A stretch of DNA of 64,000 nt from Craspedostauros australis (taxonomy: Eukaryota > Bacillariophyta > Bacillariophyceae > Mastogloiales > Achnanthaceae): assembly GCA_026770025.1 (NCBI GenBank), contig JAMXDE010000005.1, positions 3,534,001 through 3,598,000 on the forward strand. The letters run 5' to 3'. The position numbers and the translations under genes are program-made. This document shows positions 46,584 through 57,059 of this stretch, in pieces; within the stretch, counting starts at the first letter, position 1, and every line of letters starts with the position of its first letter. Under the pieces are notes generated by a model, which searched no databases, had not been told where the DNA came from, and was given only the letters and a program-made list of their open reading frames with translations.

Positions 46584-47591
46584 CTGGAGGTCGTATTGGA
46601 GGAACGGACCGCGCTCCAGCCACAAGTCGGACAGGGCTTTTGCAGATGCAAGCTCCTCAGGCAAAGCAGAAGCAAATGCAGATGAGATGTTGTCAGACGT
46701 CAACCGTTGTTGTGGATGTTTCAGCCTCAACTGCTTAGCAAAGGCAGCACGTGGCGTGAAGTATTGCTGTTGCTTCTTGGGGAAGGTGAAGATGGTGCTG
46801 CCTGCATCGCTGTGCTTCTTCCGTTCCAGCTTGTTCTGTTGGAATTTCTTGATGTTGCGATCAACAGTGCTAGCGCCAATATCCCATGCGTGGGCGATCA
46901 ATTTCATGTTGGCTGGAATCCCACCCAAATTGAAGTAGAGAACAATGTAGTTTCGCTGTTCATCTCTGCCAAGTTGTTTCTTTCTATTGGTGGGCTTAGT
47001 GTTGCTACGCCCTCCATCCTTTCGCAACCATCCTTTCGTTGCTGCGCCTTTCTTCATCTGCTTCGTGAGACGGGCGATTGCTGTTGCCTTCTGCTGCCGT
47101 GAGACCTCGAGAAAAGCAGCGATTTTGGCTTCTTGCGATTCCGTGGTAGTTGGGGATGGTGTGGGGGGCTTAGCCTTGTTGTTGACACGCGTAACAGCGA
47201 CGGAGTGATGCTGGGGAGAAAGGAGGGAAGGTTGAGCAAGGCCACCAGCAGTGCGAGTCCGTGCGTAGGTAGCGAGGCTGTGTGGCGCGCACAGATCCTC
47301 ACGAACAACGTACATTCGGCTCTGCCCCATCACTGGGGTCACCATGACCATTGCCACCTCTCCTGGTGCAAGAGGCCCATCGCGTTTGATCGTAGCGCCT
47401 TCAGCAGTCAGCTTCATCAGCGACTGGACATGGCACACACCGAGGTCATGAACCCTGCCACGTGAGTCCGTGTGGGATGTCACATTCACACAGTCACCAG
47501 CGAGCATCATGCTTGCGAGCTGAAGATCACAATGATTGCAGGATGATGTGTGCTGTGTTGATGGAGGCTGCAGTTGAGTTGAAAGGCGCAT
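46584..47591 (-). pseudogene. Tc1/mariner-like transposase, N-terminal part (split by copia)
   Basis: This is the N-terminal portion of the DNA-transposon transposase whose catalytic part is at 38250-39862. It has an unrecognised 150-residue leader, a Lys-rich stretch (KGAATKGWLRKDGG, NRKKQLGRDEQ), then a probable helix-turn-helix (IPANMKLIAHAWDIGASTVD) and a Phe/Gln-rich linker. The first ATG of the open frame is at 47591; the frame extends a little further through GTG. It ends at the copia 3' LTR. Confidence 0.72.
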
Positions 47592-49227
47592 CGCATCGCA
47601 CACCAGGCACACAAGGAGAATAACACAACACAGTGCACCGCATCATCAGCCATCGAAGCACAGCATGGCGCGGCGCATCACAGGAGGACATGGAGAACAC
47701 AGGATGACAGACACATGGTGCCTTGTATCTTCCACTCTCTCCCATGTGGAGGGTCACAGTCATTCCACATTGTTGTACAAGCTATCTACAAGCAGCAGAG
47801 AATCAACAACAGCTCGTCCCAGATGCGCTGTGTTTCCGTTGTTCACTTTGTGAGGTCAGTTTTGTTGTTGTGGAATGGAGGCGCAATTCGGGACTCGAAA
47901 AGTGTTCCCATTGTTGGGCACATTCGGCAGAATTGTGGCTAATCTCCACGTCCCCCAACAGCAAAAACTGTTTGAGAACACCAAACACAACACAACAACA
48001 CGACAATGGAGAAACACAACAAAACTCCTCAAGCGCCGTCGAACGGCATCATCGGCACTGCGACAACCAGCGGTCCAGTGCAAGATCTGAGGGCATAGGC
48101 GGAACCGCCATGGAAAGCTTGGTGGATGAGCGAGAGCGGGATGTCATCTTGGCTTATTTGGGGCCGTGGCAGGCCCACGCGCACATGACACGACTCGGAG
48201 GAAAATCTGCTCATTGGATATGGTCTCTGCCTGGAATGCACAGGCCATCCCAACGACTATTGATGGGCAAGACGCGTCCAAGAGGATACAATGAAGATGC
48301 ACACGAAGTTTGAGGGTTGGGGGTGGCCTGGAAGGTGCCCTCCGCAAGAAACAAGTGGCGGGCAAGAGTTTTTTGGTGGATGGCAGCGGACACATCACAT
48401 GACTTCGCCGGTGAAGGATGCCATTGACAAGTCACCCATATCGCCAAGCCACCCATTCAAGATGTGGTCAAAATTGACTCAGGGATCGATTCATGAAGCG
48501 CCAGAAAAAAACAAAGGTCTGGAAGAGGCTGCAAGGTAGGATGCACACAAAATGGTTTTTTGTGGGTGTCGGAAAAACAGCATGATGACATCATCACATG
48601 GAGGTGTACCTTTGGAGGTATGAACGCCCCACCCATTCTGAACACATCAGTGTGTCGTCAGAGAATGTGGGAACGCATGAGGGGCATGCGGAGGAGCTGC
48701 AACGATCGTATCGACGAGATACGGATCCAAATACGAACAGCATCCGTGTCGGAATCGGGTGTTCAAAAATTCTGCGTTTCAGTGCAGGGAGCCTTTGGGA
48801 TATCCAATGCGCCCAGATTTGTCTGTCCTTCATGGAGTGGATAGATGGGGGGTATGCAAAGCCAATGTGATGCGCAGATTGTGAAAATGCCAGGGATGAT
48901 AATGATGATCATGGGTGCTGAAGGTAGGGCAGCATGGTGGCACCCCGAATTTTTCGCACCCACCACCTGACTGACAGCAAGCCAAAACAACATTAAAAAT
49001 AAAGTTCATACAAATTCAACTTCGATATTCAGAATAAGCGATAGCCAAGCGTCCGAATGCACTGTCTATTTTTAATTTTAAATGGTGTGGTGTCAAGATA
49101 TAACATCATAAGCAGTTGTTTGGATGGTTTTGGGTGTGCTCTATTTTAGTCTACTTTATCACGACTCGTCACGAACAAAACTCCACAACTAGTGCTATCG
49201 TGTCCCATTTTACATTTCGTGCGGCTC
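47592..49227. other. Region 5' of the mariner-like gene to duplication copy 2
   Basis: No recognised gene. TAAAAATA near 48993 and TATTTTTA near 49068 form a weak inverted pair. No terminal inverted repeat of the mariner-like element could be identified by eye. Confidence 0.3.
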
Positions 49228-49669
49228 GTAATACCGCAGCACGCAATCGTTTTCGCGCTACGAGACGAAGCCGGAGCCATTGGTGTTGGTCGGTCGCGGA
49301 CCGGAGTTAGCGAAGATCGCGCCGCCATCTTCGGTACAAGGCGGAGGAGAGACAGATCTCACGCGGCGACAGCAGGCGCATCACGCGCATCACAAGTTGC
49401 ACAAGCTGTGGCAAGCGCAACAGGTATCATACGAGCTATTCTACTATATCAACTGCTCTATTATGTTATTATATTATGTTGTGCGGTGCATCAACCCTTG
49501 GCATGGCACCCCCGTGAATGGTTAGCGTACGAGCTACTCGTATGGCACGGCACCAACAGCATGGCTTTCCATACTTTCTCGCGTGCTTCGGACATGCGGT
49601 TCCATGCTGCCAGCTTCTTCCGCATCATTCTCATCGAGCAGCGCATTCTCTCTTTCGTTTCTTTTCGGA

Positions 49670-51779
49670 TCATGTGATGGAGTGGAGATTGCTGCTCTCG
49701 TCTGGCGATGCAGGTGCCTGTAAGCGGCGAACGTGGATGATCTCCTCGCGGTTGTGCGAGATGGATGACACTGTGGTCATGGATATTGGGGTCATACTGG
49801 GGTCGTTCGCGGTCAATGTCGCAACCCGGTGTGGTTGTTGCTGCCTGAGCCTGTTCTGTGCGTTCCCGCCATGTCCGTGGCTGTTGCTTTGACTGCTTCG
49901 GCGATGGCGGTTGTAGTCATGCCATCTCATGCCCATGACCTTGTTTGCGCTTGTGCTTGCATTCGATAGGTCTGTCATCCCAACTCTTGAAGCATCTCGG
50001 TGCGAAGGATGATGCTCTTCGTTCCTGTACAGATGTCGCAACTGCTCCTGCGACCGTCGGCGCTGGCTGGGTCTCGTTGGTGGTGTTTCCTTGCCGACCG
50101 CGCGCCGGAATACATACCACATGGATTCTTCCGGCAAAGCCATCCGCCAGAGGCGGTAGCGAGGTGAGATGAACACGAGAAAGTTGAACCATCCCTGCAA
50201 TGGGAATAACATGTACGCGGCGACCTCGAAGATGTATATCTGTGGCTCCCCATGCCTCCCCTCCACGTCGACGAACTCGTACAGGAGCTGCAATAGTAAT
50301 GGCCACGTGAATGAGTTTGCATACACCCTGTTGTTGGTCATTGTGGCGATGATCATGAATGTGGCCATGATGAGGTTGATGATGGCGATGATGTTCATTG
50401 GTAAATGTTCACACGGTCATGGATGTGGAGTAACATAGAGTAAATGAATGTGAATGTGAATACACGTGGATAGTATTGCGACAGCGTCAATTGAAGCAGG
50501 CGAAACAAATGAAAGAGACAGTTAGTGATTGAGGTGGACTGGTCGACACGACTCTGCATGCTTTGTGGCTGCGTTTCAACAGAGGGGACGATGCAACACA
50601 AGAGATCTGAACTTACAGAGCATACATGATGCATTGCCGTGAAACCTCCCGTATTCTCCGCCGATGGCGTTCATCCATGTCTGAGCGCGCCTTGGTTGCT
50701 GTCGCGATGGAAGATTGGCGCTGGCGGCCTTTCCTCCAGTCTGCTGCTAGAGATCTGGACGACAATGGCACACCATCGATCTTCGTGTCGTGCTCTTGGC
50801 CGTCGGTCTCCTCCGCCAAGGATTCTTGTAGATGCTGCCCATAATGCTGCCCATACCGCTTGACGTGGTGACTGTTATGATGACTGTCGTCATTGTTGTC
50901 GTCATTGTCCTCATCGACTTCGCAGCCTTCTTCGCTGTTGCTTTCATCGTTGGCACCTGTGTGATTGTCCATAATTCGACCCGATAGATTGGTCCCGGAA
51001 GATGTTGTCATGTTGGTGCTGCTGACGCCTCTTGGACGATTCGAAGATGAGAAGCTGTGCTTGGCGCTCTGCTGCAACGTCTTGCGGACCTTCCTGTACA
51101 CCAGGAAGGTTGCAAGGAAGCCGGCACATGAGAGGCTGAACAGCACGGCGACTGCGGCGCGCCCTATGTTCCTAGCTGTCTCGCCTCCTCTTTGGCACGG
51201 GACGACGTCGTCAGGGTGTTCCTCGTCGCCGCGCAGCTCTGATGTTGAGTTTGTGGAGACATGGGTTGAGCAGCCGTTGGGGTACTCCACGAGGAAGCAA
51301 ATGCCACCCAATTCCCAGTAGTTGATGGATTGCGTGCTCAGGGCTGCGATTTGCAGGAGTGTCGCCGTGAGTATGGCTGCAACATGCGCCCACCATTCCA
51401 CCTTCCGCGCGATCTTCTCCTCTGACCATCCGAAGTGTATCTGAAAGCAGAAGTTGATGGAGATGAAAGCGCTGTAGACGGACACCCAGCCCGCGAGACA
51501 TGCGACGAAGAAGCCCACCGCAGAGCAGCTGGTCTGGTTGCCCACCACTGACGGGAAGGGCGCGGCGTCTGCGGGCACCAGGAATGGGTGGATGATGTTG
51601 AGCGTGGAGAGGCAGACGTCCCCGATGGAGAGAAGGAACAGCGTCCGGTGATAGACCTTCGCCTTGAGGTCTCCGATGACATGGTAGAGGATGAGAGATG
51701 ATCCTGTGAGGGAAAGGGTGGCGCTGATCGTGCAGACGGTCGTCAGGATGATGAACTGGGCGTTTGTCAGATCACCCAT
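49670..51779 (-). CDS. Seven-transmembrane GPCR-like receptor C
   Basis: Two exons, 51779-50617 and 50327-49670, 606 aa; intron GCTCT|GTAAGT ... AACAACAG|GGTG, phase 2, 289 nt. It is closely similar to receptor B throughout: TM1 IILTTVCTISATLSLTG, TM2 LFLLSIGDVCLSTLNII, TM3 WVSVYSAFISINFCFQIHFG, TM6 QCIMYAL + VYANSFTWPLLL, TM7 LFPLQGWFNFLVFISPRYRL. Differences concentrate in the outer loop after TM4 and in loop 3, where B has His/Asn repeats and C has Asp/Asn/His repeats (EDNDDNNDDSHHNSH). An open frame also starts inside the intron (ATG at 50398), but it has no acceptor before it; splicing to GGTG restores TM6 exactly as in A and B. It is part of the younger duplication pair. Confidence 0.87.
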
Positions 51780-53051
51780 GATTGTGTGGCGAGAAGTACG
51801 ACGATGTTGTATTGTATAATACTATGTTTGGCAGTGTGGCGGTATGGCAGTGTGGAAATGTGGAGTAATGTAGCGCAATGTATAATAATGTAATATGGGT
51901 GGCTCGTCAAAGTACGCGCGTGAGTAGCAGCGGTACGTATCCAGCTAACGGAGTGGCCGCCAGTGATGCCAATTCGTCTGCCGTCGCAGTATCAGTATCA
52001 GCAATGGTATCGGTGTTAGCACTATCCGTATGGTATGGTATGGTATGGTATGGTATGGTATGGTATGGTGGGCGTGTGTGAGTGCGAGTGCTCCACTCGG
52101 CTGATGCTGCGAAGAGCGAGATAAGTGCCCAATGACTGCGCTCTCTGTGCCCGACGATGTATTGGCAACGTGTACGACTATGGTGCAACAGCTCGTGTTG
52201 ATGCAATCCCTCTCTGGGGGACGATCTACACGTATGAGTTGTGAGTAGCGACGTCCAGTGGAGACCATGCGTTGTTGAGAGTTGTTGGCAAATGAGCAGG
52301 AGCACTGGGGTGCATCGTCGTCCTTCCTCTTTTGTTGCCTCTCGTTTCTCCAGTGTGGTCTGTGCCACGATCTTGCTGTTGTCTTGTGGTGTGGTGTGGC
52401 GTCATGTGGGTGTGCTGCGATCTACTACTGTGATGCTGAGCAGGTGGTGTGAAGCCTCCCCATCCTTCTCCTCTGCCTCTCTTTGTGTCCCTCTGCGCCA
52501 TCTGCGATGCGCGAAGGGCCAAACATGCGAACCCCAAGGCTCCGAACATCCGCTCCGCCAAGCAGCTTTCCCGCTTTCTGTGGACTTGCACGTTGTACCG
52601 ACACCGGTGGGTTGCCAAGAAAGATTCTCTCTCGCCCCTGTTCTGCCTTCTGTCGCAGGAACATGAGGGAAGCGCTGTGGTTGGTCGGGACGAAAAGTCA
52701 CATGGGCGATGATACTCCCCATCGCCGAATCGCTCCGAACAAGCAGCTGTGGTTCGTGCTCCGTTTTTTTTTTTTTCAGCCTGGACACCGCCAAGGCTCG
52801 CACGATTGGAGACGCCGAGACGGTTGGGCCAGTGCCTGTGAATAGGCCGGTAGCGCCTTCAAAATGGGTGCGCTTGCCTGATCCGGTTTGTTGTTCGTGT
52901 GAGCTCCCGGTCACGTGAGCGCCCTCTTTGCAGAGACGTACTCTGTGTGGGACAAGAGCAGCAGCTTTGCATTTCGTACCTACAATGGTCTCTCTGGAGA
53001 CAGAGAGAGCGTCGCAGAGCGTGCTTTGGATTCGTCACGGCATCTCATTTG
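51780..53051. other. Receptor C upstream region
   Basis: Contains the pentamer array at 52028-52070, the conserved block 52449-52765 shared with copy 1, a T run near 52767-52780 at the duplication border, and the 3' flank of the RING gene. No gene was recognised. Confidence 0.45.
52028..52070. repeat. TATGG pentamer microsatellite
   Basis: About eight and a half TATGG units upstream of receptor C, at the place where copy 1 has a 12-bp GGTACGACAAT array. Both are followed by GGTGGGCGTGTGTGAGTG. Confidence 0.85.
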
Positions 53052-54689
53052 TTACTGTTCACGCTCTTGTTCTCGTGGCGGAGACATCGTGCTGACCCGC
53101 TTCTCCAGCCGAAGGCAAATGGCATCCGAACCGCACCAGGCATACACGCTCGTAATTGGGGCCATCGAGGACGGAGACAGCGGAGATGATGGAGAGGATG
53201 CCGTGCTTTCTGTGTTGGCGTCGGAACTTGCATCTCCATCTGCATTTCCAGTTGTTGTCGTTGTTGTCGTCGTTGTCGTCGTTGTCGCTTGCTGAACCCT
53301 CGCTGCACCTGCCGCGCCTCGATCTGCCAACGCATTTGCATTTGCATTGATCAGAGACGTTTGGCTCGACACGCTGTGGCAGGTCATCGGATAACGACAA
53401 GTGGGGCAGGTCCATCCATAGGTGCAACGCTGCCTCTGGATGAAGCTTGCGCGCAGGCTGCCTGCAGTTCGACCACTGCGATTGTCATTCTGGTCTCTCT
53501 GCGCGGTGGTGACATCAGCAGCTGCGTCCGTCAAGGCCGACGTCGAAGTGCGATCATCTAGTTGTGACGCGGCAGTGCTGTTGGTACGAGCACGGGCTGC
53601 ATTTGGCGTGAGCAATTGCAGCAACCGCGCACGATGCGATCGCGATTGCGCCTCTGGCTGGGGATGCTCCAGTGTCGCTTGCCGTTGCTGCTCCAACTGT
53701 TGTTGCCGAACTCGATGGATAACTGTCCGATCGCGCTTGCCGGAATGCAAGAACCATCGAAGGATGCACCTGGAGTGATACAGATGACCGCAGGGAAGTT
53801 TGGTCACGACGTCCTTTGGTTGCAGGTCTTCGGCACAAATGACGCACGCGATTGGGTCGACGGTTTGGGGGATGTCGTTGATTCGCAAGTGGATCAGCTG
53901 GTTCAACATCATCGACATCTCTTCGGTCAGCTTGTCAACGCGCTTTTGCTCTCGCTTCGTCAATATCGTGGACCGCGAACGGTTCTCGGGGTTTGGGTTG
54001 GTGGGGTTCTGAGACGAGGCAATGCTTGCAACTCGTCGGACGGCCCGAGCGACAGTGCTGATACCAGAAGTACTCCATCTTGATCGTGACTGCTGCTGTT
54101 GTTGTTGTTCTGAGGACGACAATGACGATGATAACGATGACAATGACGATGGTGGTAGTGGTGCTGCTGCTTCTGATGTTCTGGTTTGCCCGCTTGGTCT
54201 CCTTTCGAAGTACTTCCGGAACGACCATCGATGCCGCCGTCGCATCTGTTCTTCTGCGGGTGGTCGCCGAGCGCTCAACTGCGGCCCTCCGTCGGACTCT
54301 GTGTCGCTGCCTGGAGATGACGCTAGACGATCCATCCTGCCTGACCCATCGTCGCCATGTCCGGCCTGCTCATTGGCGGATCGCTCTTCTGCATGGTCCG
54401 CATTGAACCGAAGGTGACCGTGAGGGACATCGTCACGCGGTTGATTGGTGCTGTGATCATCGCTGCCGTCATCGTTGTTGCTCACACTTCGACGAGCACG
54501 GCAAGTCGATGCGTTCATCATGGGAATGGTGTCGCCATTCGTGCCTTTCCTCCCGATCTGGTTGCTGCGGTGGGTATTGCGGTGGGTATTGCCGTTGTCG
54601 ATGATAGTAGCCAGAGGCCGTGGTGCTGCTGCCGCATCATGCTTCGCGCGCGTGTTTCTATTCGGACCGACATCACTCCAAGATCCCAT
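53052..54689 (-). CDS. RING-H2 zinc-finger protein with interrupted RING
   Basis: 545 aa, ATG at 54689, no intron called; a probable E3 ubiquitin ligase. The first half is disordered (Ser, Gln, Asp and Arg-rich). The RING starts at about residue 283 with CVICAEDL, then VTKLPCGHLYHSRCILRWF, giving Cys-Cys, Cys-His, His-Cys. The last metal pair appears only about 120 residues later as CPTC in YGWTCPTCRYPM. Known RING-H2 domains have far shorter spacing there, so either the domain carries a large Arg/Gln/Ala-rich insertion or a frame-preserving intron lies inside; I see acceptors (CATCCAG) but no good donor. The C-terminus is Thr/Ala/Ser-rich. No transmembrane segment is visible, so a cytosolic or nuclear site is likely. 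Confidence 0.75.
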   Translation of the reverse strand: MGSWSDVGPNRNTRAKHDAAAAPRPLATIIDNGNTHRNTHRSNQIGRKGTNGDTIPMMNASTCRARRSVSNNDDGSDDHSTNQPRDDVPHGHLRFNADHAEERSANEQAGHGDDGSGRMDRLASSPGSDTESDGGPQLSARRPPAEEQMRRRHRWSFRKYFERRPSGQTRTSEAAAPLPPSSLSSLSSSLSSSEQQQQQQSRSRWSTSGISTVARAVRRVASIASSQNPTNPNPENRSRSTILTKREQKRVDKLTEEMSMMLNQLIHLRINDIPQTVDPIACVICAEDLQPKDVVTKLPCGHLYHSRCILRWFLHSGKRDRTVIHRVRQQQLEQQRQATLEHPQPEAQSRSHRARLLQLLTPNAARARTNSTAASQLDDRTSTSALTDAAADVTTAQRDQNDNRSGRTAGSLRASFIQRQRCTYGWTCPTCRYPMTCHSVSSQTSLINANANALADRGAAGAARVQQATTTTTTTTTTTTGNADGDASSDANTESTASSPSSPLSPSSMAPITSVYAWCGSDAICLRLEKRVSTMSPPREQEREQ

Positions 54690-57059
54690 GTTGACTGTTG
54701 GACTTGTGGACTGTTGGACTGCTGGGCTACTGGACTGCTGGACTGGTTGTTGATTGGTGTCGTTTGTGATGTATCGTATTATATTCTATGATATTCAACG
54801 AACCATGGCAGAATGCTGCTTCGTGTTCAGCCAACGCATTGTAGTCGTATTATACTAAATGAACGACACCGAGACAGGAGGGGCAACACCAAACAGTCCT
54901 CGCAGGAAATGGAGGGAGAGAAGATCTTTGATCGTGGGGGCAAAGCGGGCGAGCGGATGAACGGACGAGCGGAGCAATCATTGGCCTCTCTTGGTGGATA
55001 CGCGTGTTGTGTCTGACGTGTGTGGATGGAGACGCGAAGGATGAAGGACTGCATGGGGCTTTGCCAGAACGAGAGGAGGAGGAGGCGCACTGCTGTCTCT
55101 TTGGGTTTGAACGGCACCTTGGACATCAAGCGTGACTCGAGAAGGTGCCGCAGGTTCTCCTCGCATCTCCGTCTCCTTCCTTCCTGTACGCAGGGGCGGA
55201 GAGGCGGACTTGGCAGTTGTGGATACGACTGCTCGTGTTCGTAAGTAGTGGGAAGGATGGAGAGAGGCAGAGGCAGAGCGAGCGCGGAAAAGCCGTGACC
55301 ACACCCATGAAAGACGGAAATGGAAAGCCATCGAAGCGCGAAAACAATCGTGGCAGTTCCCACGATGCTTCAATTCTTCATCACCTGCGATGATCCAGAC
55401 CCGCGGCACACCTGCGACCATGGCGGCTTCAACGACCGGCCACGCGGCTGCGTTGTGGTCGTCATTGTCGATCGTGCGTGTGGTGGCGCATGGTGATGCG
55501 TTTGTGAGAAATGCCTCTAACGAATCCGAATGGGGGACTCGATTCGCGTTCTTGAATTCGATCCGTTGTTGAAGTTTGATTATGTCAAGCAACCGCGCCA
55601 GCCTGAAATGAAGGTTCGATGTGGCAACTTGGACATGTTTTGTACGGGGCTGTTCAGCCGAGGATGGCGTTCTTTGTTTGTGTTGAAATCGTGGATTGGA
55701 AATGGTGGCGCCATTTCTCGGTCTAGAGTATCCGAGTTACTATTGAGGTAGTTGATCCTGATTTGACATTCCTTTTTGTTCTTGTCGGCTGTTAGATAGT
55801 CCCAAATGTATCTTTAGAACAAGTCTGATTGGTCCATGAATGCAAGCGCGAAAGGCACATTCGTAAAATGACGAAATCTGTCGGACAAGAGCAAATTAGT
55901 CATAGTTAACGTCTGGCGTTAACAGCATGCCAAAATTCGTCTTCACTTCGGCGACACGCGTCTGCAACGGTGACAAAAATTGTCACATTTTGAAACAAGA
56001 ACAAATGCAGAACGGACAGGCGCCGACAATGCGATGTTGTATTTGCGGCGGGATTCGGCGCAAGCCACCACCCTCGACGAGCGTGACGTTGTGACATCAA
56101 CAAATTTGAAACCAAGTTGGTAGCAACATCGCCATTGCCGATCTGCGGATTTGCATTCCATGTGCGCTTTCCCCCGCACCGCATCCCGCGATTGTTCTGC
56201 AGACTCGTTTGGCGCTGTGCCGCTTGGTTGTTGAATGGTGGTAGTTGCATCCTTGTCGTGTTCTGCTGTGTTCTGTGGAGGTGCCATCCGAGGATCAACA
56301 GAGTACCTTTGTACCATGCCTACTGCGCGCACCATCTCATCATTTCATCATCTCATCATCGTATCATCACCGTCGCGATCGCGATCGACATCGCCATCAC
56401 TTCGCAGTCCATCTGATGCCACCCTCTGGTTGCTACAACTACTCAACCAACACTCTGCCAATGCTCCATTGGTACTGCCTCTCAACCAGTCCTCTTGTTG
56501 CTGCCACCGACCTCTGTGCTGTCGTTACTCCATTATTCTGCCGATCACTGGTGGTCCATTCTGGTTTACAGTCATCTGCTCGATTCAGCATCAACTACTG
56601 CACCCCATTTTACGAATTGGTCACATCGTCAGTTCATCACAATAACAAGCGATCGACTGATCAGCGACTCATCATTGACTGATCATTGAGAGATCATTGA
56701 CTGATCATTGAGAGATTATCGAGGCAAGTGGGTGCAGTTTGCAGAACAGCTTTGCAAAACAACTTGCAGACATACCACATAAGTCAAAGCCAGCCACAGC
56801 CAGACACAACGAGAGATAAGGAGAGATTAAGAAAGGCAAGGCTGACATATTCTTCGAGACACTGCTATATTAGTAGTTTACTCTGCTCCGTTCACATATC
56901 TCCACTCCCACCAACAGCATCAAGAGGCAACTCCACTCAAGTGCAATCCATCTTCGCACCGCGGAGCACTCGCATCACCACCTGCACCATCACGAGCACA
57001 CTGAAGCAAGGAGACAATCCATCGATAGTCGTACCAAAGTGAAGGACCCAGCAACGAAA
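54690..57059. other. Divergent intergenic region, RING gene / membrane protein
   Basis: About 2.4 kb between divergent starts. A minus-strand frame (55592-54978) has no family signature. GATCATTGA-type short repeats occur at 56660-56720 and TCATCATTTCATC runs near 56330-56360. Promoters and UTRs are the likely content. Confidence 0.35.

Larger units (their letters stand above)
49228..52765. repeat. Segmental duplication, copy 2
   Basis: Direct-orientation partner of 32059-35583, with receptor gene C, its promoter and the far-upstream conserved block. The copies are about 17 kb apart start to start; the DNA between them contains the foldback, mariner-like and copia elements. Confidence 0.85.

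Noticed and set aside
50398-50634. Receptor exon 2 starting at the in-intron ATG (MNIIAI)
   Set aside because: No AG acceptor lies before it and stops precede it in frame; splicing to GGTG completes TM6 identically in all three paralogues.
54978-55592. 204-codon minus-strand frame
   Set aside because: No start context or family signal that I could recognise; left as intergenic.
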